Assembly (NCBI RefSeq): GCF_950295315.1
Contig: NC_080175.1
Location: 81,686,066 to 81,750,065 of the forward strand
Origin: Erinaceus europaeus
Taxonomy: Eukaryota; Chordata; Mammalia; Eulipotyphla; Erinaceidae
Length of the DNA stretch: 64,000 nucleotides
Direction of reading: 5' to 3'
A model generated the notes under the pieces. That model was not told the origin of the DNA. It ran no database searches and was given only the letters and a program-made list of their open reading frames with translations. Position numbers and translations under genes: made by a program. This document shows positions 32,161 through 43,484 of the stretch, piece by piece. Position 1 is the stretch's first letter. Each line of letters opens with the position of its first letter.

Positions 32161-33062
32161 AAAAATTGAAAATCCTAAAGAGAAATCTTGGTCATTTTCC
32201 TCAACAAGGTTTCACCATAATTAGTAAACGTTTTTTATTTTTATCTTTAAGTCTGTGGACCTAAATCCCTTCAATGGAATAAGTCTTTGATTTGGCTGAG
32301 GGTGTAATGTACAGACATCAATCTTTGAGAAAGGTAAAAATGTTCCCTTCTGACATAAAAAATTCTGTAAATCATTATTAATAAAGTGATACTGAAGTAG
32401 AAAAATATTAAATTTATTTTAAAAATATTTTCAATGATATTCTGATATTTAATACAAATTAATTTCATTTTTAATAGTTCAAGCAGTTAGAATTAAAGAT
32501 CAATAGCACTATGTACTGCACATATATTTGTAGTATAAAATAATAATATAGAATTTCTACATACAAATTTTTAAATTAGAAAGTAGCTTTTACATTGTCT
32601 TTCAAATTATATATCTAGCTTCTCCCTTCTATGCATCACTGAAAACAGATAACACATTTATACACTCGCACTGAATTCCCTCTCCTTAGTTCAATAACTA
32701 TGAGGTATTAGCAACGACAGAGATATCAGTCCAATTATTACTGTTTCCTATTTTGAAGGATGTGAAAGACACAATTATTCCAACCACCAAAGAAATAATA
32801 GAAGATTTATATAACTAGCAGGGTTTAATGCTGTGTTTATACTACTGTCCCAGAGTAAATATTAATTTACACATTTCATTTTCAAAAGCAACTAGCTTGA
32901 ATAACAATTTACTTTTAATTTTCAATTAATCTGCCTACAGAACAGGACAAAGCCTTGCAATGGAAAGCTCACAAAAACCAACTAAATGCAACAGAAAACT
33001 ATGATATTTTTGCATCATTTCAGAAACTTTTTTTGATCTATATATTGGATGGTTGGAAAAGT
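32161..33062. other. AT-rich stretch, nothing recognised
   Basis: No gene, RNA or repeat family recognised. Confidence 0.5.
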
Positions 33063-33074
33063 CTTGATGTATTT

Positions 33075-33229
33075 TTCTTTTTTAAACTTCATTTTATTTG
33101 CTAGAACAGAAATTGAGAGGGGGGAGAAACTTGTGAAGTTTTCCCTCTGCAGGTGGAGACTAGGGGTTGAGCCTGGACCACTGTGCATAGTAATACATGC
33201 ACTTAACCAGGTGTGCCATCACCCAGCCC
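33075..33229 (-). mobile_element. Antisense type B SINE with target duplication
   Basis: Complement of type B: tgctagaacagaaattgaga, tgaagttttccctctgcagg, ggggttgagcctggaccact and caggtgtgccatcacccagc. It is flanked by cttgatgtattt at 33063-33074 and 33230-33241. The body is shortened. Confidence 0.88.
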
Positions 33230-33241
33230 CTTGATGTATTT

Positions 33242-33839
33242 CTATGCAAAAAAATGTCATGAATTTTTTGACAACCCAATAATAACTACTGGAGTCCATA
33301 AATACATTTTTATAATATTTTTAAGATCATATTCTGAGGTTAGAGAACAATATACATATATTTATAAAATTCCTTTGTTTCTATTATTCCTTGCTGACTA
33401 TAACAGAATTTTTTTTTGTAGTTTTTGCTAGATAGTACCCTTCATAACATGACTAATTCTCACTAACTTTCCACTTTGGCTTTCTGACTATTCCTGGATG
33501 ACAATGAATTTACTCAAGATGTTACACACTTTCACTGAAAAATATTGATCTCATTGATTTATGTTAAATCCTGAATATACTTTTTATATCACTATGAAAA
33601 TTAATTCTGTTGACAGATAAAAGATTAAACTGTGCCCCCACCCCCTCCCCATCCTCCATAACTTTATATACACCACAAATCTGTGTTACCTCATTTTGAA
33701 ATAATCTTTGCAAATAGGTCATATGTTGTGGGGGGAAAAACATATAGTGGCTCATTTTCAGACTATAAGGTTTAGTGGGAGAATATCAGTAACTAGCTTG
33801 TGCAACAAATTCTTCTAGTTGATAAAGGCAAAAGGAAAG
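33242..33839. other. AT-rich stretch, nothing recognised
   Basis: A C-rich patch near 33633-33656 stands out by composition only. No gene recognised. Confidence 0.5.
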
Positions 33840-33940
33840 CCTCAGGAGCCAGGAAGTAGGTCTGCTTGCATCTACTCTCTCTCCTTTTCTACCTGCCTCC
33901 CCCCCAATCTCATTCTGTCCTTCAAAATAAAATAAAAATG
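33840..33940 (+). mobile_element. SINE body fragment (type A/B)
   Basis: cctcaggagccaggaagtag, gtctgcttgcatctactctc, a pyrimidine body and cattctgtccttcaaaataa. Only the 3' half remains. Confidence 0.55.
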
Positions 33941-34020
33941 AAAAATGGCCACAGAAGCAGGAGATAGACCTAGTGGTGATTTAAAAATCTATATCATTAT
34001 AAACCTATAAGTATATATAT

Positions 34021-34452
34021 ATAGATATAGATGTAGATGTATAGGTATAGACATAGATATAGACATAGGTATAGACATAGACATAGACACAGACATAGAC
34101 ATAGACAGACAGACATAGACATAGACATAGACATAGACATAGACATAGACATAGACATAGACATAGACATAGACAGACATAGACATAGACATAGACAGAC
34201 ATAGACATAGACAGACATAGACATAGACAGACATAGACATAGACAGAGATAGACATAGACAGACATAGACATAGACAGACATAGACATAGACATAAACAT
34301 AGACATAGACATAGACAAAGACATAGACATAGACAGACATAGACATAGACACAGACAGACATAGACATACACAGACATAGACATAGACAGACATAGACAT
34401 AGACATAGACATAGACATAGACATAGACATAGACAGACATAGACATAGACAT
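34021..34452. repeat. (ACATAG)n satellite with 16-bp higher-order period
   Basis: About 430 bp of hexamer units (acatag and variants such as gtatag, atatag, acacag), preceded by a short AT run. Inserted acag tetramers recur every 16 bp between about 34195 and 34278 (34195, 34211, 34227, 34243, 34259, 34275), so units are grouped as 6+6+4. All three minus-strand frames stay open across the array as low-complexity SM, VY and LC repeats. These are a by-product of the repeat, not genes. Confidence 0.95.
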
Positions 34453-35521
34453 ATCTACCTTCAGCTTTCAGAACTTCACATCTCAACTGCAAAGCACATG
34501 TGCTCGGAAAGTTCTTAAATCAAACAAGATATTAGCGAAGTTCCAAGCCAGCCAAAGATACAATTATTACAAGAATAAGAAACTCAGAAGCTCAAAGGTA
34601 AAAGTAGAAAGTTACTTCATAGGATAATGGTGGAACTTAGATGACATCTAGTAAGATTGTAACCCCTACAGTACTCAACAAATGAGAAACACGGAGAGGG
34701 ATTTGAGTGTTAAGGAATAAATGTCTTGCGGCAACTGCACTGAGTGGTCCTAACTATTAGATATCTAATCTTGCAAGACCTTAATTATAACATCACACTT
34801 TCACTATACTTCTTATCTCTGAGTTCATTTTCTGAGCTTGGACAGGTGAAGGTACTTCTCACAGTGATAAGTTAGAGCAGACCCTAAATAAGTGACTAAT
34901 GTTCATAGAAGCATGCTAAGTGAAAATATAAACACCCCCAGGCAGGAAGACAATCATTCAGTAAGAAACCAAGAACTATATAGCTACAAACAAAGGGATG
35001 GTAAACATGGTTAACAAACATGAGAAGCTTAGAAGAAATAAAGGTAGATTATTTCTCAGAGTCCTCAGATGTAACATGGAATTGCTAGTACAGTGATCAA
35101 AGATACCTTGTCTGCAAAAATATGAGACAATGAAGCACTGTTATTTGAGTCAACCAGCTGGCAAAATTTTTCATGGCAGCCCTAGAAATCTATTACAGAT
35201 ATATTTTTGATTTGGGTATAGTTTTAATAAATCATAACTAGTATCTGAAATTATCTATAGACTGCATTTCTTGCAGGTACTCATAATCACTGGTCACATA
35301 AATTACATAAATAATTTATAAATTTAAAACATGTTTTTACAGTCTAAGTGAAGAAACTTAAAACTATAAAAATCTTTTTATATCCTGTGCAATTTTTTTG
35401 CCTTCCCAAGTGAGACTAATGGTAGTAAAGTTAAAGAGTGACAGCAGAAAAGTATTTCTGAGACATAAAACTACCTTCATCTCTGCATACTATGCTAGGT
35501 TTCTTCAGTGGTTTTCCCACT

Positions 35522-35525
<4 letters not shown>
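34453..35525. other. Stretch with nothing recognised
   Basis: No gene, RNA or repeat family recognised. Confidence 0.5.

Positions 35526-35586
<61 letters not shown>
35526..35586. repeat. (TG)n microsatellite
   Basis: About 30 uninterrupted TG dinucleotides. Such long pure runs are normally length-variable between individuals. Confidence 0.97.
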
Positions 35587-35588
<2 letters not shown>

Positions 35589-36572
35589 CTGTGTCATATA
35601 CAATACCATGGTTATCAATAACAATATTTGTCATATTATAAACATTTTATGGAGACAGTTCACTGTTTTAGTAGTAAAAACAGTGTAGAGCATGATTATA
35701 AGATGTTAATGTATAAAAGTTCATATTCCCTTTCCATGCATTGTCCCAGCTAAAGGTTCAATTTCAGTGCTATAATACTAGTTTCAATGAAAGCTTTTAC
35801 TCATAAGCAGTATTTACTGCAAAACAAGTAACTGCAGCAAAGTTTCCAGATTTCCTAAAACACAACCTAAGGTTTAAAACATAATAAAATTTATATTTTA
35901 CTTTTTATACATCTGTGTGTTGGTGAATAAAATGTTTTGTTTTGTGAACTCTCTGGCATTGACCAGCAACATTAGCTAACTCACCAGTCAAGACTATTTC
36001 CTTTCTCATAATGTACTTTCTGTGAACAAAAGGAGATATTACTAAAATCATATACACTGAAATGCTAAAATATGCATTAAGAATTGTTATGCCATTCATA
36101 TTATCAGAAGCACACTAACAAAATATTTACCAACTTCAGAATCTGTTTGAAAAGAACTCTTACATAAAGGAAGTCAGCAAACAGGTGGAAGTCACTCATG
36201 TGGTATAACCTGAGAAAAAGAAAGCAAAGGGTAGCATGGCCCTTGTCTTAGAGCAGTGCAATCAACTGATTTTGTCTACTAAGATTCCCTTGAAAGCATA
36301 TTCAGTACTTAGAAAACAGCAGTCATAAGAAGAAATTTGGTCTTCTAAGACACATCTAACAAGATTACTAGGAATTTTTTAGTACTCCACCAGAGGTCAT
36401 ATTCATTACTAAGTAACTGCTGTATTATTGTCTCCTAAGCCTTCCAGATAACTGTTTGGCTAACCCCATGGGCATTATAAAATTTGCTACATTCTGTGTA
36501 GTCTAAAAAAAAAAAGACAAAAAACAAAAACAAAACCTGAAAGGTTTCCCCCTAAAATCTAGCACTAGATAT
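35587..36572. other. Stretch with nothing recognised
   Basis: An A-rich run near 36507-36535 is present. No gene, RNA or repeat family recognised. Confidence 0.5.
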
Positions 36573-37057
36573 CACCCTTTTTTTTAATTGGGGGGATTAA
36601 TGGTTGACAGTAAATACAGTTATTTGTACATGTATAAAATTACTCAGTTTTCTGCAAAACACTTTCATCCTAAGCACAGGTCTTCCTCCACCATTGTGTC
36701 CTAGGACCTGAAAACCCCACTGAGTCCTTTACTATGGTGCAATACACCAAATCTAGTCCAAGTTCTTCTTTGTATTTCCCCTTTCTGTGCTTATTTCTCA
36801 TCTGACTACGAGTAGGTCATCCAGTTGTCATCTTTGTCTTTCTGGCTTGTCTCATCTAACATGATTCCTTCAAATTCTATCCAAGATGAGGTGAAGTAAG
36901 TGAATTCATCATTCTTAATAGCTGAGTATTATTCCATTTTGTATCTATACCACAACTTTCTTAGCCACTCATGTGTTGTTGGGCATCTAAGTTGCTTCTC
37001 AGTTTGGGCTGTTACCTTTCATCATTTCTATTTAACATTGCCCCAAATGTTCCTGCT
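36573..37057 (-). mobile_element. Antisense LINE-1 3' end
   Basis: T-run and attggggggattaatggttg (L1 3' terminus complement), the 3' UTR complement, then antisense ORF2 C-terminal sequence. agctgagtattattccattt near 36920 is the complement of the coding for the YTMEYYSAI-type motif, and cactcatgtgttgttgggca near 36967 lies further upstream in the L1. It is joined at about 37057 to L1 sequence in the opposite orientation. Confidence 0.85.
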
Positions 37058-37185
37058 AGCAAAGCCAGACAAGAAAAAAACATAAAAGTGATCTATATTA
37101 GAAATGAGTAGTTGAAAATTTAAGTATTTGCATGTAACATGACAATATACCCAGAGAACCCTAAAGACACTACCCAGAAATGGAA
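37058..37185 (+). mobile_element. Inverted L1 ORF2 reverse-transcriptase segment
   Basis: + strand translation gives KARQEKNIKVIYIRNE, then, after a frame change, FACNMTIYPENPKDTTQK. This is the L1 reverse-transcriptase region around the catalytic FADD box, which is decayed here to FACN. It lies just 5' of, and opposite in orientation to, the L1 3' end at 36573-37057. That arrangement is expected for an L1 inserted with 5' inversion (twin priming). Confidence 0.75.
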
Positions 37186-37764
37186 ATAGTTCAGTATACA
37201 TATCTACACTATAATGCAGCAGATGAAGAATAAAATAAACATTACATTTACTAGTAAAACATGTTTAGCTTTACTAAAATAAAACAACGTCAAACCATTT
37301 TCAGAACCTGTTTTACATAGTATGGTACATCAGTTAACATACTTGTTTCACAGAATGCAGATTATAAAAATCCATTTAACACTGAATGCTGACCTGTGCT
37401 TTTATAAAGCTTGACGTGGCTAGAATAAATTCTCTAAAATTTATAGTCTATTTATCAATCATTAAAAATCCTTATGTTCTATTATTCATTCTTATCTTAA
37501 TAATGAGGTGTAGAATTAATAAGTATCTGGAGTTACTATTTCCCAGATGTGATTCAGATCATCAACTATTCTAAACTGGTCATTAATTCTTTGAAAGAAC
37601 TAAGCCTTGATTGGTGTTTCTTAAATAGCTTATAAGATTTTTATAGTCTTTTTCCCCACAAGTAAACATCTTTCCACTCCATTTTAGTGGAAAAATCAGT
37701 AATCAGAACATTAATTGGACTACCTAAATATAAAAATGAGAGTAAAATTTTAAAACTTTATTCT
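37186..37764. other. AT-rich stretch, nothing clear
   Basis: The inverted L1 segment may extend a little into its start. Otherwise nothing recognised. Confidence 0.4.
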
Positions 37765-38010
37765 TAGTATTAAAATATCTTTATTGGAAGAAATAATGCT
37801 TTACAAGCTAAATGTTGTCACAAGTACAGTTTCTTACCCCTCCTTCCCCCAATGCACTATTCCTGCCATCAACTTAAGTCTTCCTCTGCCATATTTCATA
37901 TACACAAGACCAACAATGATTAAGAGCATGGTCAGAATTCCACAAATTTTTAGTCTTTTCTTCCTATGTTATTCTACCCAAAGCTACTATCAAACTCTTA
38001 CAGATATAGT
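37765..38010 (-). mobile_element. Antisense L1 3' end relic
   Basis: atctttattggaagaaataa followed by tttcttacccctccttcccc and a aagtcttcctctgccatatt block has the order of an old antisense L1 3' UTR. Confidence 0.45.
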
Positions 38011-38079
38011 AAATTTTTAAAAATACAGTATTTACATAATAGTATCTTTTATAAAGTAATCTTTTACCTGTATGTCTAC

Positions 38080-38140
38080 TTGGCTACTTAGCTAACATTT
38101 ATATGTCAGTCACTATACTGCCTAATTTAGAGGTTTATGA
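38080..38140 (+). repeat. Possible MIR fragment
   Basis: tagctaacatttatatgtca and gtcactatactgcc resemble the central part of MIR (taacatttat ... ccaggcactgt) with a deletion. Weak. Confidence 0.35.
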
Positions 38141-38174
38141 CACGTATAATATATTTAAAAACTTGGCTTTATGG

Positions 38175-38350
38175 GTTTGGATGGTAGAGTACCTAGAAGA
38201 GCATGTATGTTACAGTGCTCCTGGCCCCCATCTAAAGGAGAGTAGCTTCACTGTTAGTGAAGCAGCACTGTAGGTGTCTCTCTCTCTATCCTGCTCTCTC
38301 TATCCCTTCTCAATTGATTGTCTCTATCCAAAATGAAAATAAAAACGAAC
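38175..38350 (+). mobile_element. Type B SINE, diverged
   Basis: gggtttggatggtagagtac, agcatgtatgttacagtgct, a shortened B-box region, agcagcactgtaggtgtctc and ttgtctctatccaaaatgaa. Confidence 0.7.
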
Positions 38351-38374
38351 TCATTTTAATCTACTAAAAGAAAT

Positions 38375-38375
38375 A

Positions 38376-38411
<36 letters not shown>

Positions 38412-38463
38412 ATAAGACACACACAGAGAGATAAAACACACACACACATACACACACACACAT
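38375..38463. repeat. Compound (CA)n/(GA)n microsatellite
   Basis: Alternating CA and GA runs: acacacacac, gagagagaga, then two more CA blocks. It is interrupted by short non-repeat bases. Confidence 0.9.
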
Positions 38464-38465
38464 AT

Positions 38466-38913
38466 AATGATAAAATTTATGTTGTGAACTGAGTTCTAGG
38501 ACTCCACTAAAAATAATTTCCAAATTTACAACCTTTGGTAGAAAAATGTAAGATTGAGAGTACCTTAAAGAAGAAAAATTAGGATTTAACAACAAAAAAA
38601 ATTTTTTCTGAATAAATTCATCAAAGTCATGTTCATACACAAGGCAAAGTAAAACAATTTACATAAAAACTATGGAAGAGAGGAGTAGCTGAAAGTCAGG
38701 GACTATCAGAAATTGAAAATGGAGACGTAGTTGAGTGTCATAGACTAAATGGCAGCAAAGGACAGGAGGGTGGTTAAGTACAGTAAAACATGATCATATT
38801 TTCAGTTTAGGTTAGCATGGTAACTGAATGAAGCATGTGTTTTGAGGGGTAGGCATAGGGCTTACAGAAAGAACCAAAAAAAAAAAAAGTGGATAACTTA
38901 AATAACAACCAGA
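38466..38913. other. Stretch with nothing recognised
   Basis: A 14-base A-run lies near 38875-38888. No gene recognised. Confidence 0.45.
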
Positions 38914-38919
38914 ATATCT

Positions 38920-39018
38920 GAAGCTTTACCCCTGCAGGTGAGGACCAGGGGCTCGAACCCAGGTCCTTGTGCACTATAATCTGTGCACTCAAACAGGTGC
39001 ACCACCAACCGGCCCCTG
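38920..39018 (-). mobile_element. Antisense type B SINE, 5' half only
   Basis: aagctttacccctgcaggtg, accaggggctcgaacccagg, cttgtgcactataatctgtg and caccaccaaccggcccct: the tRNA head and core of type B without the 3' body or A-tail. A short repeat (atatct) sits at 38914-38919 and 39019-39024. Confidence 0.75.
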
Positions 39019-39024
39019 ATATCT

Positions 39025-39621
39025 ACATTTTATATTATGAAGAGTTATATTTTTTTGCATAGCAGTAGCTATTTCCTCTCCACTGTGTCCTACCTCTAAA
39101 CTATATAGCACTGAATATGACAAGATACTTAGGAGAGTTAAGGATTTTAATATCACAAATAACTGAGGGTCCTCTTACTACTGTTTTATTTTTCTCTTTC
39201 ATCTACAATGTTATCTATAAGGTACAAAGAAATTTAATTAGAAAAGTAAACCTGAATGCTAATGTCTCAATATCAAGTATATAATTCTTATTTCACACAT
39301 TTTCAAATTACAAAAATAAATTCAAAAGATACACAGTGTACAAAGTTACTGCAGAAGCAATGACATTTTTTTTACTTCACTAGGTTAAAATAGGCTGGCT
39401 TTTTAAGGACTATTGGTTTCTTTACCAGGAGATTTTCAAAGAGTTGGTATAAGCCTTTCAATTTTTCCCAGAGTGAGATTCAATATAAGCAGAGTATCAG
39501 TTTATCGATAACAAATAGAAAAATCCATGGTGTATGCCTAAATGTCTGTGGAACACTCTTCAGTATTCATATAATCGCAATATTATCATGTAACTTATTT
39601 GTGTAACATTTTATTTCATTA
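39025..39621. other. Stretch with nothing recognised
   Basis: No gene, RNA or repeat family recognised. Confidence 0.5.
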
Positions 39622-39952
39622 GTATTATATTAATATTATTATTGTCTCCAGACTTATCGCTGGGGCTCAGTGCCTGCCCTAAGAATCAACTGCTCCTGGA
39701 AGCTATTTCCCCCATTTTGTTGCCCTCCTTGTTGCCCTTGTTGTTGTATTGTTATGTTGTTATTGCTGTTGTTGTTGGATAGGACAGAGAGTAATTGAGG
39801 GGGGAAGACAGAAAGGCACCTGCAGACCTGCTTCACTGCCTGTGAAGTGAAGCCCCTGCAGATGGGGAGCTAGGGGTTTGAACCTGGACCCTTACGCTTA
39901 TCCTAGCACTTCCTGCCATGTGTGCTTAATCTGCAGCGCTGCCACCCAGCCC
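39622..39952 (-). mobile_element. Antisense type A SINE
   Basis: AT-rich tail complement, the extra 3' unit (gtctccagacttatcgctgg ... ctgctcctggaagctat), ttgttgcccttgttgttgta, gttggataggacagagagta, gcctgtgaagtgaagcccct, ggtttgaacctggaccctta and gctgccacccagccccctg. Flanks taacattttatttcatta and tagcattctttcatta resemble a diverged target duplication. Confidence 0.85.
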
Positions 39953-40137
39953 CCTGTAGCATTCTTTCATTAATTATCATGGTACTATGCCAAAATCTTC
40001 TGCTATATTATCAGAAATTTATTATCCCAGAGTAGTAGACTGAGAAAGGACAGTCTATCAGACAAAAAGCCTTGTTAGGAAAGCAAAAGAAAGTCTTGAT
40101 CTTAGACATTAAGAACACAATGTTAACAGTTATTACT

Positions 40138-40345
40138 GCAGGCAGGTAAGATAACTTAGTCACATAGTGCACATACTTTGTAGCGCACACAGTCCTGGCT
40201 AAACCCAGACCTCCATTACACTGAAGGAAACTTTAATGTTGTGGCCTCTTTCCCTCTATCTCTCTCTGTGTTTTTCTTTCTGAAAAAGTTAACCTGGAGT
40301 GATGAAGTCCCAGAGACAACAGCAATAACAACAAAAAGCATTATA
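40138..40345 (+). mobile_element. Degenerate tRNA-SINE
   Basis: caggtaagataacttagtca, cacatagtgcacatactttg, a diverged B box, a ccattacactgaaggaaact core, gcctctttccctctatctct body and a CAA-rich end (agcaataacaacaaaaagc). Heavily diverged. Confidence 0.5.
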
Positions 40346-40617
40346 ACTATGGTTCTCAGAGTCTTTTCTAAAATCAAGGCTCAGCCTCTCTATACTCTAC
40401 ACATTCAATTTCATTCCATTTTCAATAAATCAATAATGTCATATTGACGATATTTTGAACATCTTTTCCATCCAATTTTCCAGGGCATCTTTCATTTCCA
40501 AGGGATCTATATCAATGCCTTTTAATTTTTTTTTAATTGTCAGAGCTTTTAGAATGGGGAATTTCACAACTCTCAGGCCAAATTTTTCATTTCCTTTATT
40601 TTAGAAAGAAAGACACA

Positions 40618-40910
40618 GGGAGTCGGGCGGTAGCGCAGCGGGTTAAGCACGGGTGGCACAAAGCACAATGACCAGCATAAGGATCCCGGTTCAAGCCCCC
40701 GGCTCCCCACCTGCAGGGGAGTCGCTTCACAGGCGGTGAAGCAGGTCTGCAGGTGTCTGTCTTTCTCTCCCCCTCTCTGTCTTCCCCTCCTCTCTCCATT
40801 TCTCTCTGTCCTATCCAACATCAATAACACCAATAACTACAACAATAAAACAACAAGGGCAACAAAAGGGAATAAATAAATAAATTAGTTAATTAAAAAA
40901 AAAAAAAGAA
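40618..40910 (+). mobile_element. Full-length type A SINE with target duplication
   Basis: gggagtcgggcggtagcgca, gcgggttaagcacgggtggc, aggatcccggttcaagcccc, gctccccacctgcaggggag, the CAA-rich linker, caagggcaacaaaagggaat and an AAAT tail. It is flanked by agaaagaaagacaca at 40603-40617 and 40911-40925. One of the least diverged copies and a good reference for the family. It lacks the extra 3' unit. Confidence 0.95.
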
Positions 40911-40925
40911 AGAAAGAAAGACACA

Positions 40926-41230
40926 GAAAAAAAGACCTACTCCAGTGCTGTGGCATTTCCACATAATGCCAGGGCTGTGCACAAGAAAAACCAAGAGCCC
41001 TACAAGTCATGTATCTTCTAGTCCTTGTATATATGTCTTTCCAGGGTAGGGCTACATACAAACATAATTTTACCCCTTCAGGAAGTTACTTCATTCAGAA
41101 AGATACACAGAAAGAGGAAGAAACATTACACAAAACCGGATCTTCCACCAATGCTACAGTACTTCCCATGTGGTACCAGGACTTGAACCTTGGTCATGCA
41201 CATGGCAAAACACACAGCCTGCCTAGTAAG
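40926..41230 (-). mobile_element. Antisense SINE relics
   Basis: Two similar orders: 40926-41000 (ctactccagtgctgtggcat ... gccagggctg) and 41085-41230 (cagaaagaggaagaaacatt ... accaggacttgaaccttggt ... cacagcctgcctag). Each fits the antisense tRNA-SINE pattern of an older family. Confidence 0.45.
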
Positions 41231-41289
41231 CTTCCATTCTGACTGTGTTATTTTCATAAACAAACTAGCACAAACACGCAAACAAAAGG

Positions 41290-41545
41290 GTTCAGGGACC
41301 TGAGATAGTTCAGTGAATGAGGTAATGCCTTACTATGTATGAGACCCTGGATTTGATCCCCAGAACCACACAGGAACGTTATCATCTATTCCAAGGAAAT
41401 TCAACAAATGGTAATACAGTGGTTTGTTTCCTCTGCCTCCAACACAATATAAAAATGGACCACAGAATATGTTCAACAGTGTCACACATGTCTGAGTCTC
41501 TAGTTTATTCCCCAGGACTTCATCAAAAAAAAAAAAGAAAAGAAG
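41290..41545 (+). mobile_element. Type D-like SINE, diverged, with A-rich end
   Basis: gggacctgagatagttcagt, aatgccttactatgtatgag, accctggatttgatccccag and aaccacacaggaacgttatc match the type D head and core. The region ends in an AAAAG-rich run from 41525. Confidence 0.6.
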
Positions 41546-42079
41546 AGAAAAGAAAAGAAAAACGTCATTAGTTTTTGTTTAAGACAAGCCAGAAAATTTA
41601 CCTTTACTTTTTTTTCACTCTAATGAAAATATATACTTAAATTCTATGTTCTCTGCAGTAGGAGGTAGCATCTAATAATGGTCTTACTCTATTAAATCCC
41701 TTCAGTCCACCAACACAAATAATCCCTCAGTCCACCAACACAAATGATTCTCAATTGTAGGCATAATTTTGTGCCATCTGTTACAAGTTGTAATGGACTT
41801 TATGAAAGTAAGGTAGAGGGAAATGTGTTAACAGTTAACAGGTGATAGATACTAGATGATAGAAAGTGATAATTTTATTTGGAACAGAGGAAAGAAGACA
41901 AATTAAAAGTGAGATGACATGACCACTAACTGATCCACGAGCTGGACCCAGTCAGAGGCTCTTCTCTCCACCTGTCTGAAGCATTTGTTAACTATTCCTG
42001 TGGTCTTGAAAGCATGAATTAAAATCAGTTGTACATGCATATTAATTCAACCTAGTTGACCCCTTTATATATACTATTT
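41546..42079. other. Stretch with nothing recognised
   Basis: A short direct repeat (cagtccaccaacacaaat) occurs at 41704-41721 and 41732-41749. No gene recognised. Confidence 0.5.
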
Positions 42080-42345
42080 TTATAGATGATTTTATTGGCA
42101 GAATGTTGCTTTAAAAGACTTACTGTCAAGATGTACAATTTTACATCTTCTCAAAATAGAAGTTAGGGTACCACCTGCTCTACAAACTCGCCCTCTGTCT
42201 CCACTACCTGACACTGGGTTAGTAATCCTCTTTTCACCCTCCTCTCATCTCCTTGCTCTAGGGTTCTTGGACCTGTTGCAATATACCACAATTAGTTAAA
42301 TTTTACTCAATATTTTCCCTTTCCTCCTGATTCTTGGAGGTGAAA
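42080..42345 (-). mobile_element. Antisense L1 3' end relic
   Basis: tgattttattggcagaatgt at the start and ctctagggttcttggacctg plus ttgcaatataccacaattag later follow the antisense L1 3' UTR order seen at 14560 and 36573. Old. Confidence 0.5.
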
Positions 42346-42555
42346 GTGGATGTATACAATATGAGTTCATCAAAGGGAAATATTCTCAGTTATGTTTCCT
42401 TACTTATTAAAGCCTGGCCAATCTGCTACATCAGCTTCTGTCATCCCATTCCCTGAATTTCCTATAAAGGGAAAGATTTAAAACAAACAACGAAACTTTC
42501 TGAGGTTGGAACCAACATCAACGTTCCTAAAACATAACAGACATATAATAATTCT

Positions 42556-42722
42556 GGGGGCCAGACAGTAGAGTACACAGGATTTCTGTTCAAGCCTCCT
42601 GGTGCCCCTTTGAAGGTGGGAGAAGGACTCATGAGCAGTGAAGCGGTGCTTTGAGGATTTCACTTTCTCCCTGTGTCTCCTCTTTCCTTCACAGTTTCTC
42701 TTTATCTAAATAAGTTTTTTTT
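42556..42722 (+). mobile_element. Type B SINE, internally shortened
   Basis: gggggccagacagtagagta, tctgttcaagcctcctggtg (B box), gagaaggactcatgagcagt, gaagcggtgctttgaggatt and tctctttatctaaataagtt. Part of the head between the A and B boxes is missing. Confidence 0.75.
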
Positions 42723-43484
42723 TGGAAAAAAGTATTCATTAAAATAATAATCACGTTCTTTCCTCAAGTTAGTCCCTTTGCCTAAAAACTATTCTGCTTT
42801 CTTTCTCATATGTAATTTATTTTTATAAGAAAAAGCTGACAATGTCACACACCCCTACAAATTTTCCCTGTCAAGAACTAATCCCTTATTTAATTATGAT
42901 TAATTATTCTTTGAGAAATTCTTCTTAGAAGTACCCGAAGACATTTTTTTTTACCTTACTTAATGGTATGGGTTATTTTTACACTGTGAAATTCCTTGAA
43001 GTTGGTATAAATAAAATCTAACAATGTATATGGTATAAGGAACATTAACATGTTAAATAGAATTCTGGATATTGCTTCTAATAGTGTATATTAAATGTTG
43101 TCACAGATGAGTTGACAAAATAAACATTGTAAGGTATTTAATTTTGTGTTAATTTTTACAAGCCTAAAAGATGATTTGCTTGTAACTATTATTCATGTTC
43201 CACATTCACTAAGTATAGGTGTTCCTTCCTACTCAAAGGACCAATGACCATTTTGTTCAGGGTCATGTCATGAATGTCCACTCCCGTAACTATGACAACG
43301 TGACCCTACTGTGTAACAGTAATTCTCAAGTAAAGGACATTATTAAATTAATCATATTTCATATCATAAAACATGGTTTTAAAGTATCTCTTTGTTCAAT
43401 TGTTCTGGAAAGCAAAGTTCTACCAACTGAAAATTATTCAGAGAATTACTAAATATTCTTTATATCATAAAATTTTCAAATATA
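42723..43484. other. AT-rich stretch, nothing recognised
   Basis: An open stretch at 43219-43452 has no recognisable similarity and no start or splice context. I regard it as chance. Confidence 0.5.

Noticed and set aside
34021..34452. CRISPR-like array
   Set aside because: Units are contiguous hexamers with no unique spacers, and the genome is mammalian.
33989..34492. Three overlapping long minus-strand frames of 141-167 residues
   Set aside because: They are SM, VY and LC repeats created by the ACATAG array, which has no stop in any minus-strand frame. No gene signal.
40618..40700. tRNA gene at the SINE head
   Set aside because: The A and B boxes are present, but no complete cloverleaf ends where a tRNA would; the sequence continues into a SINE body. 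The same holds for the other SINE heads.
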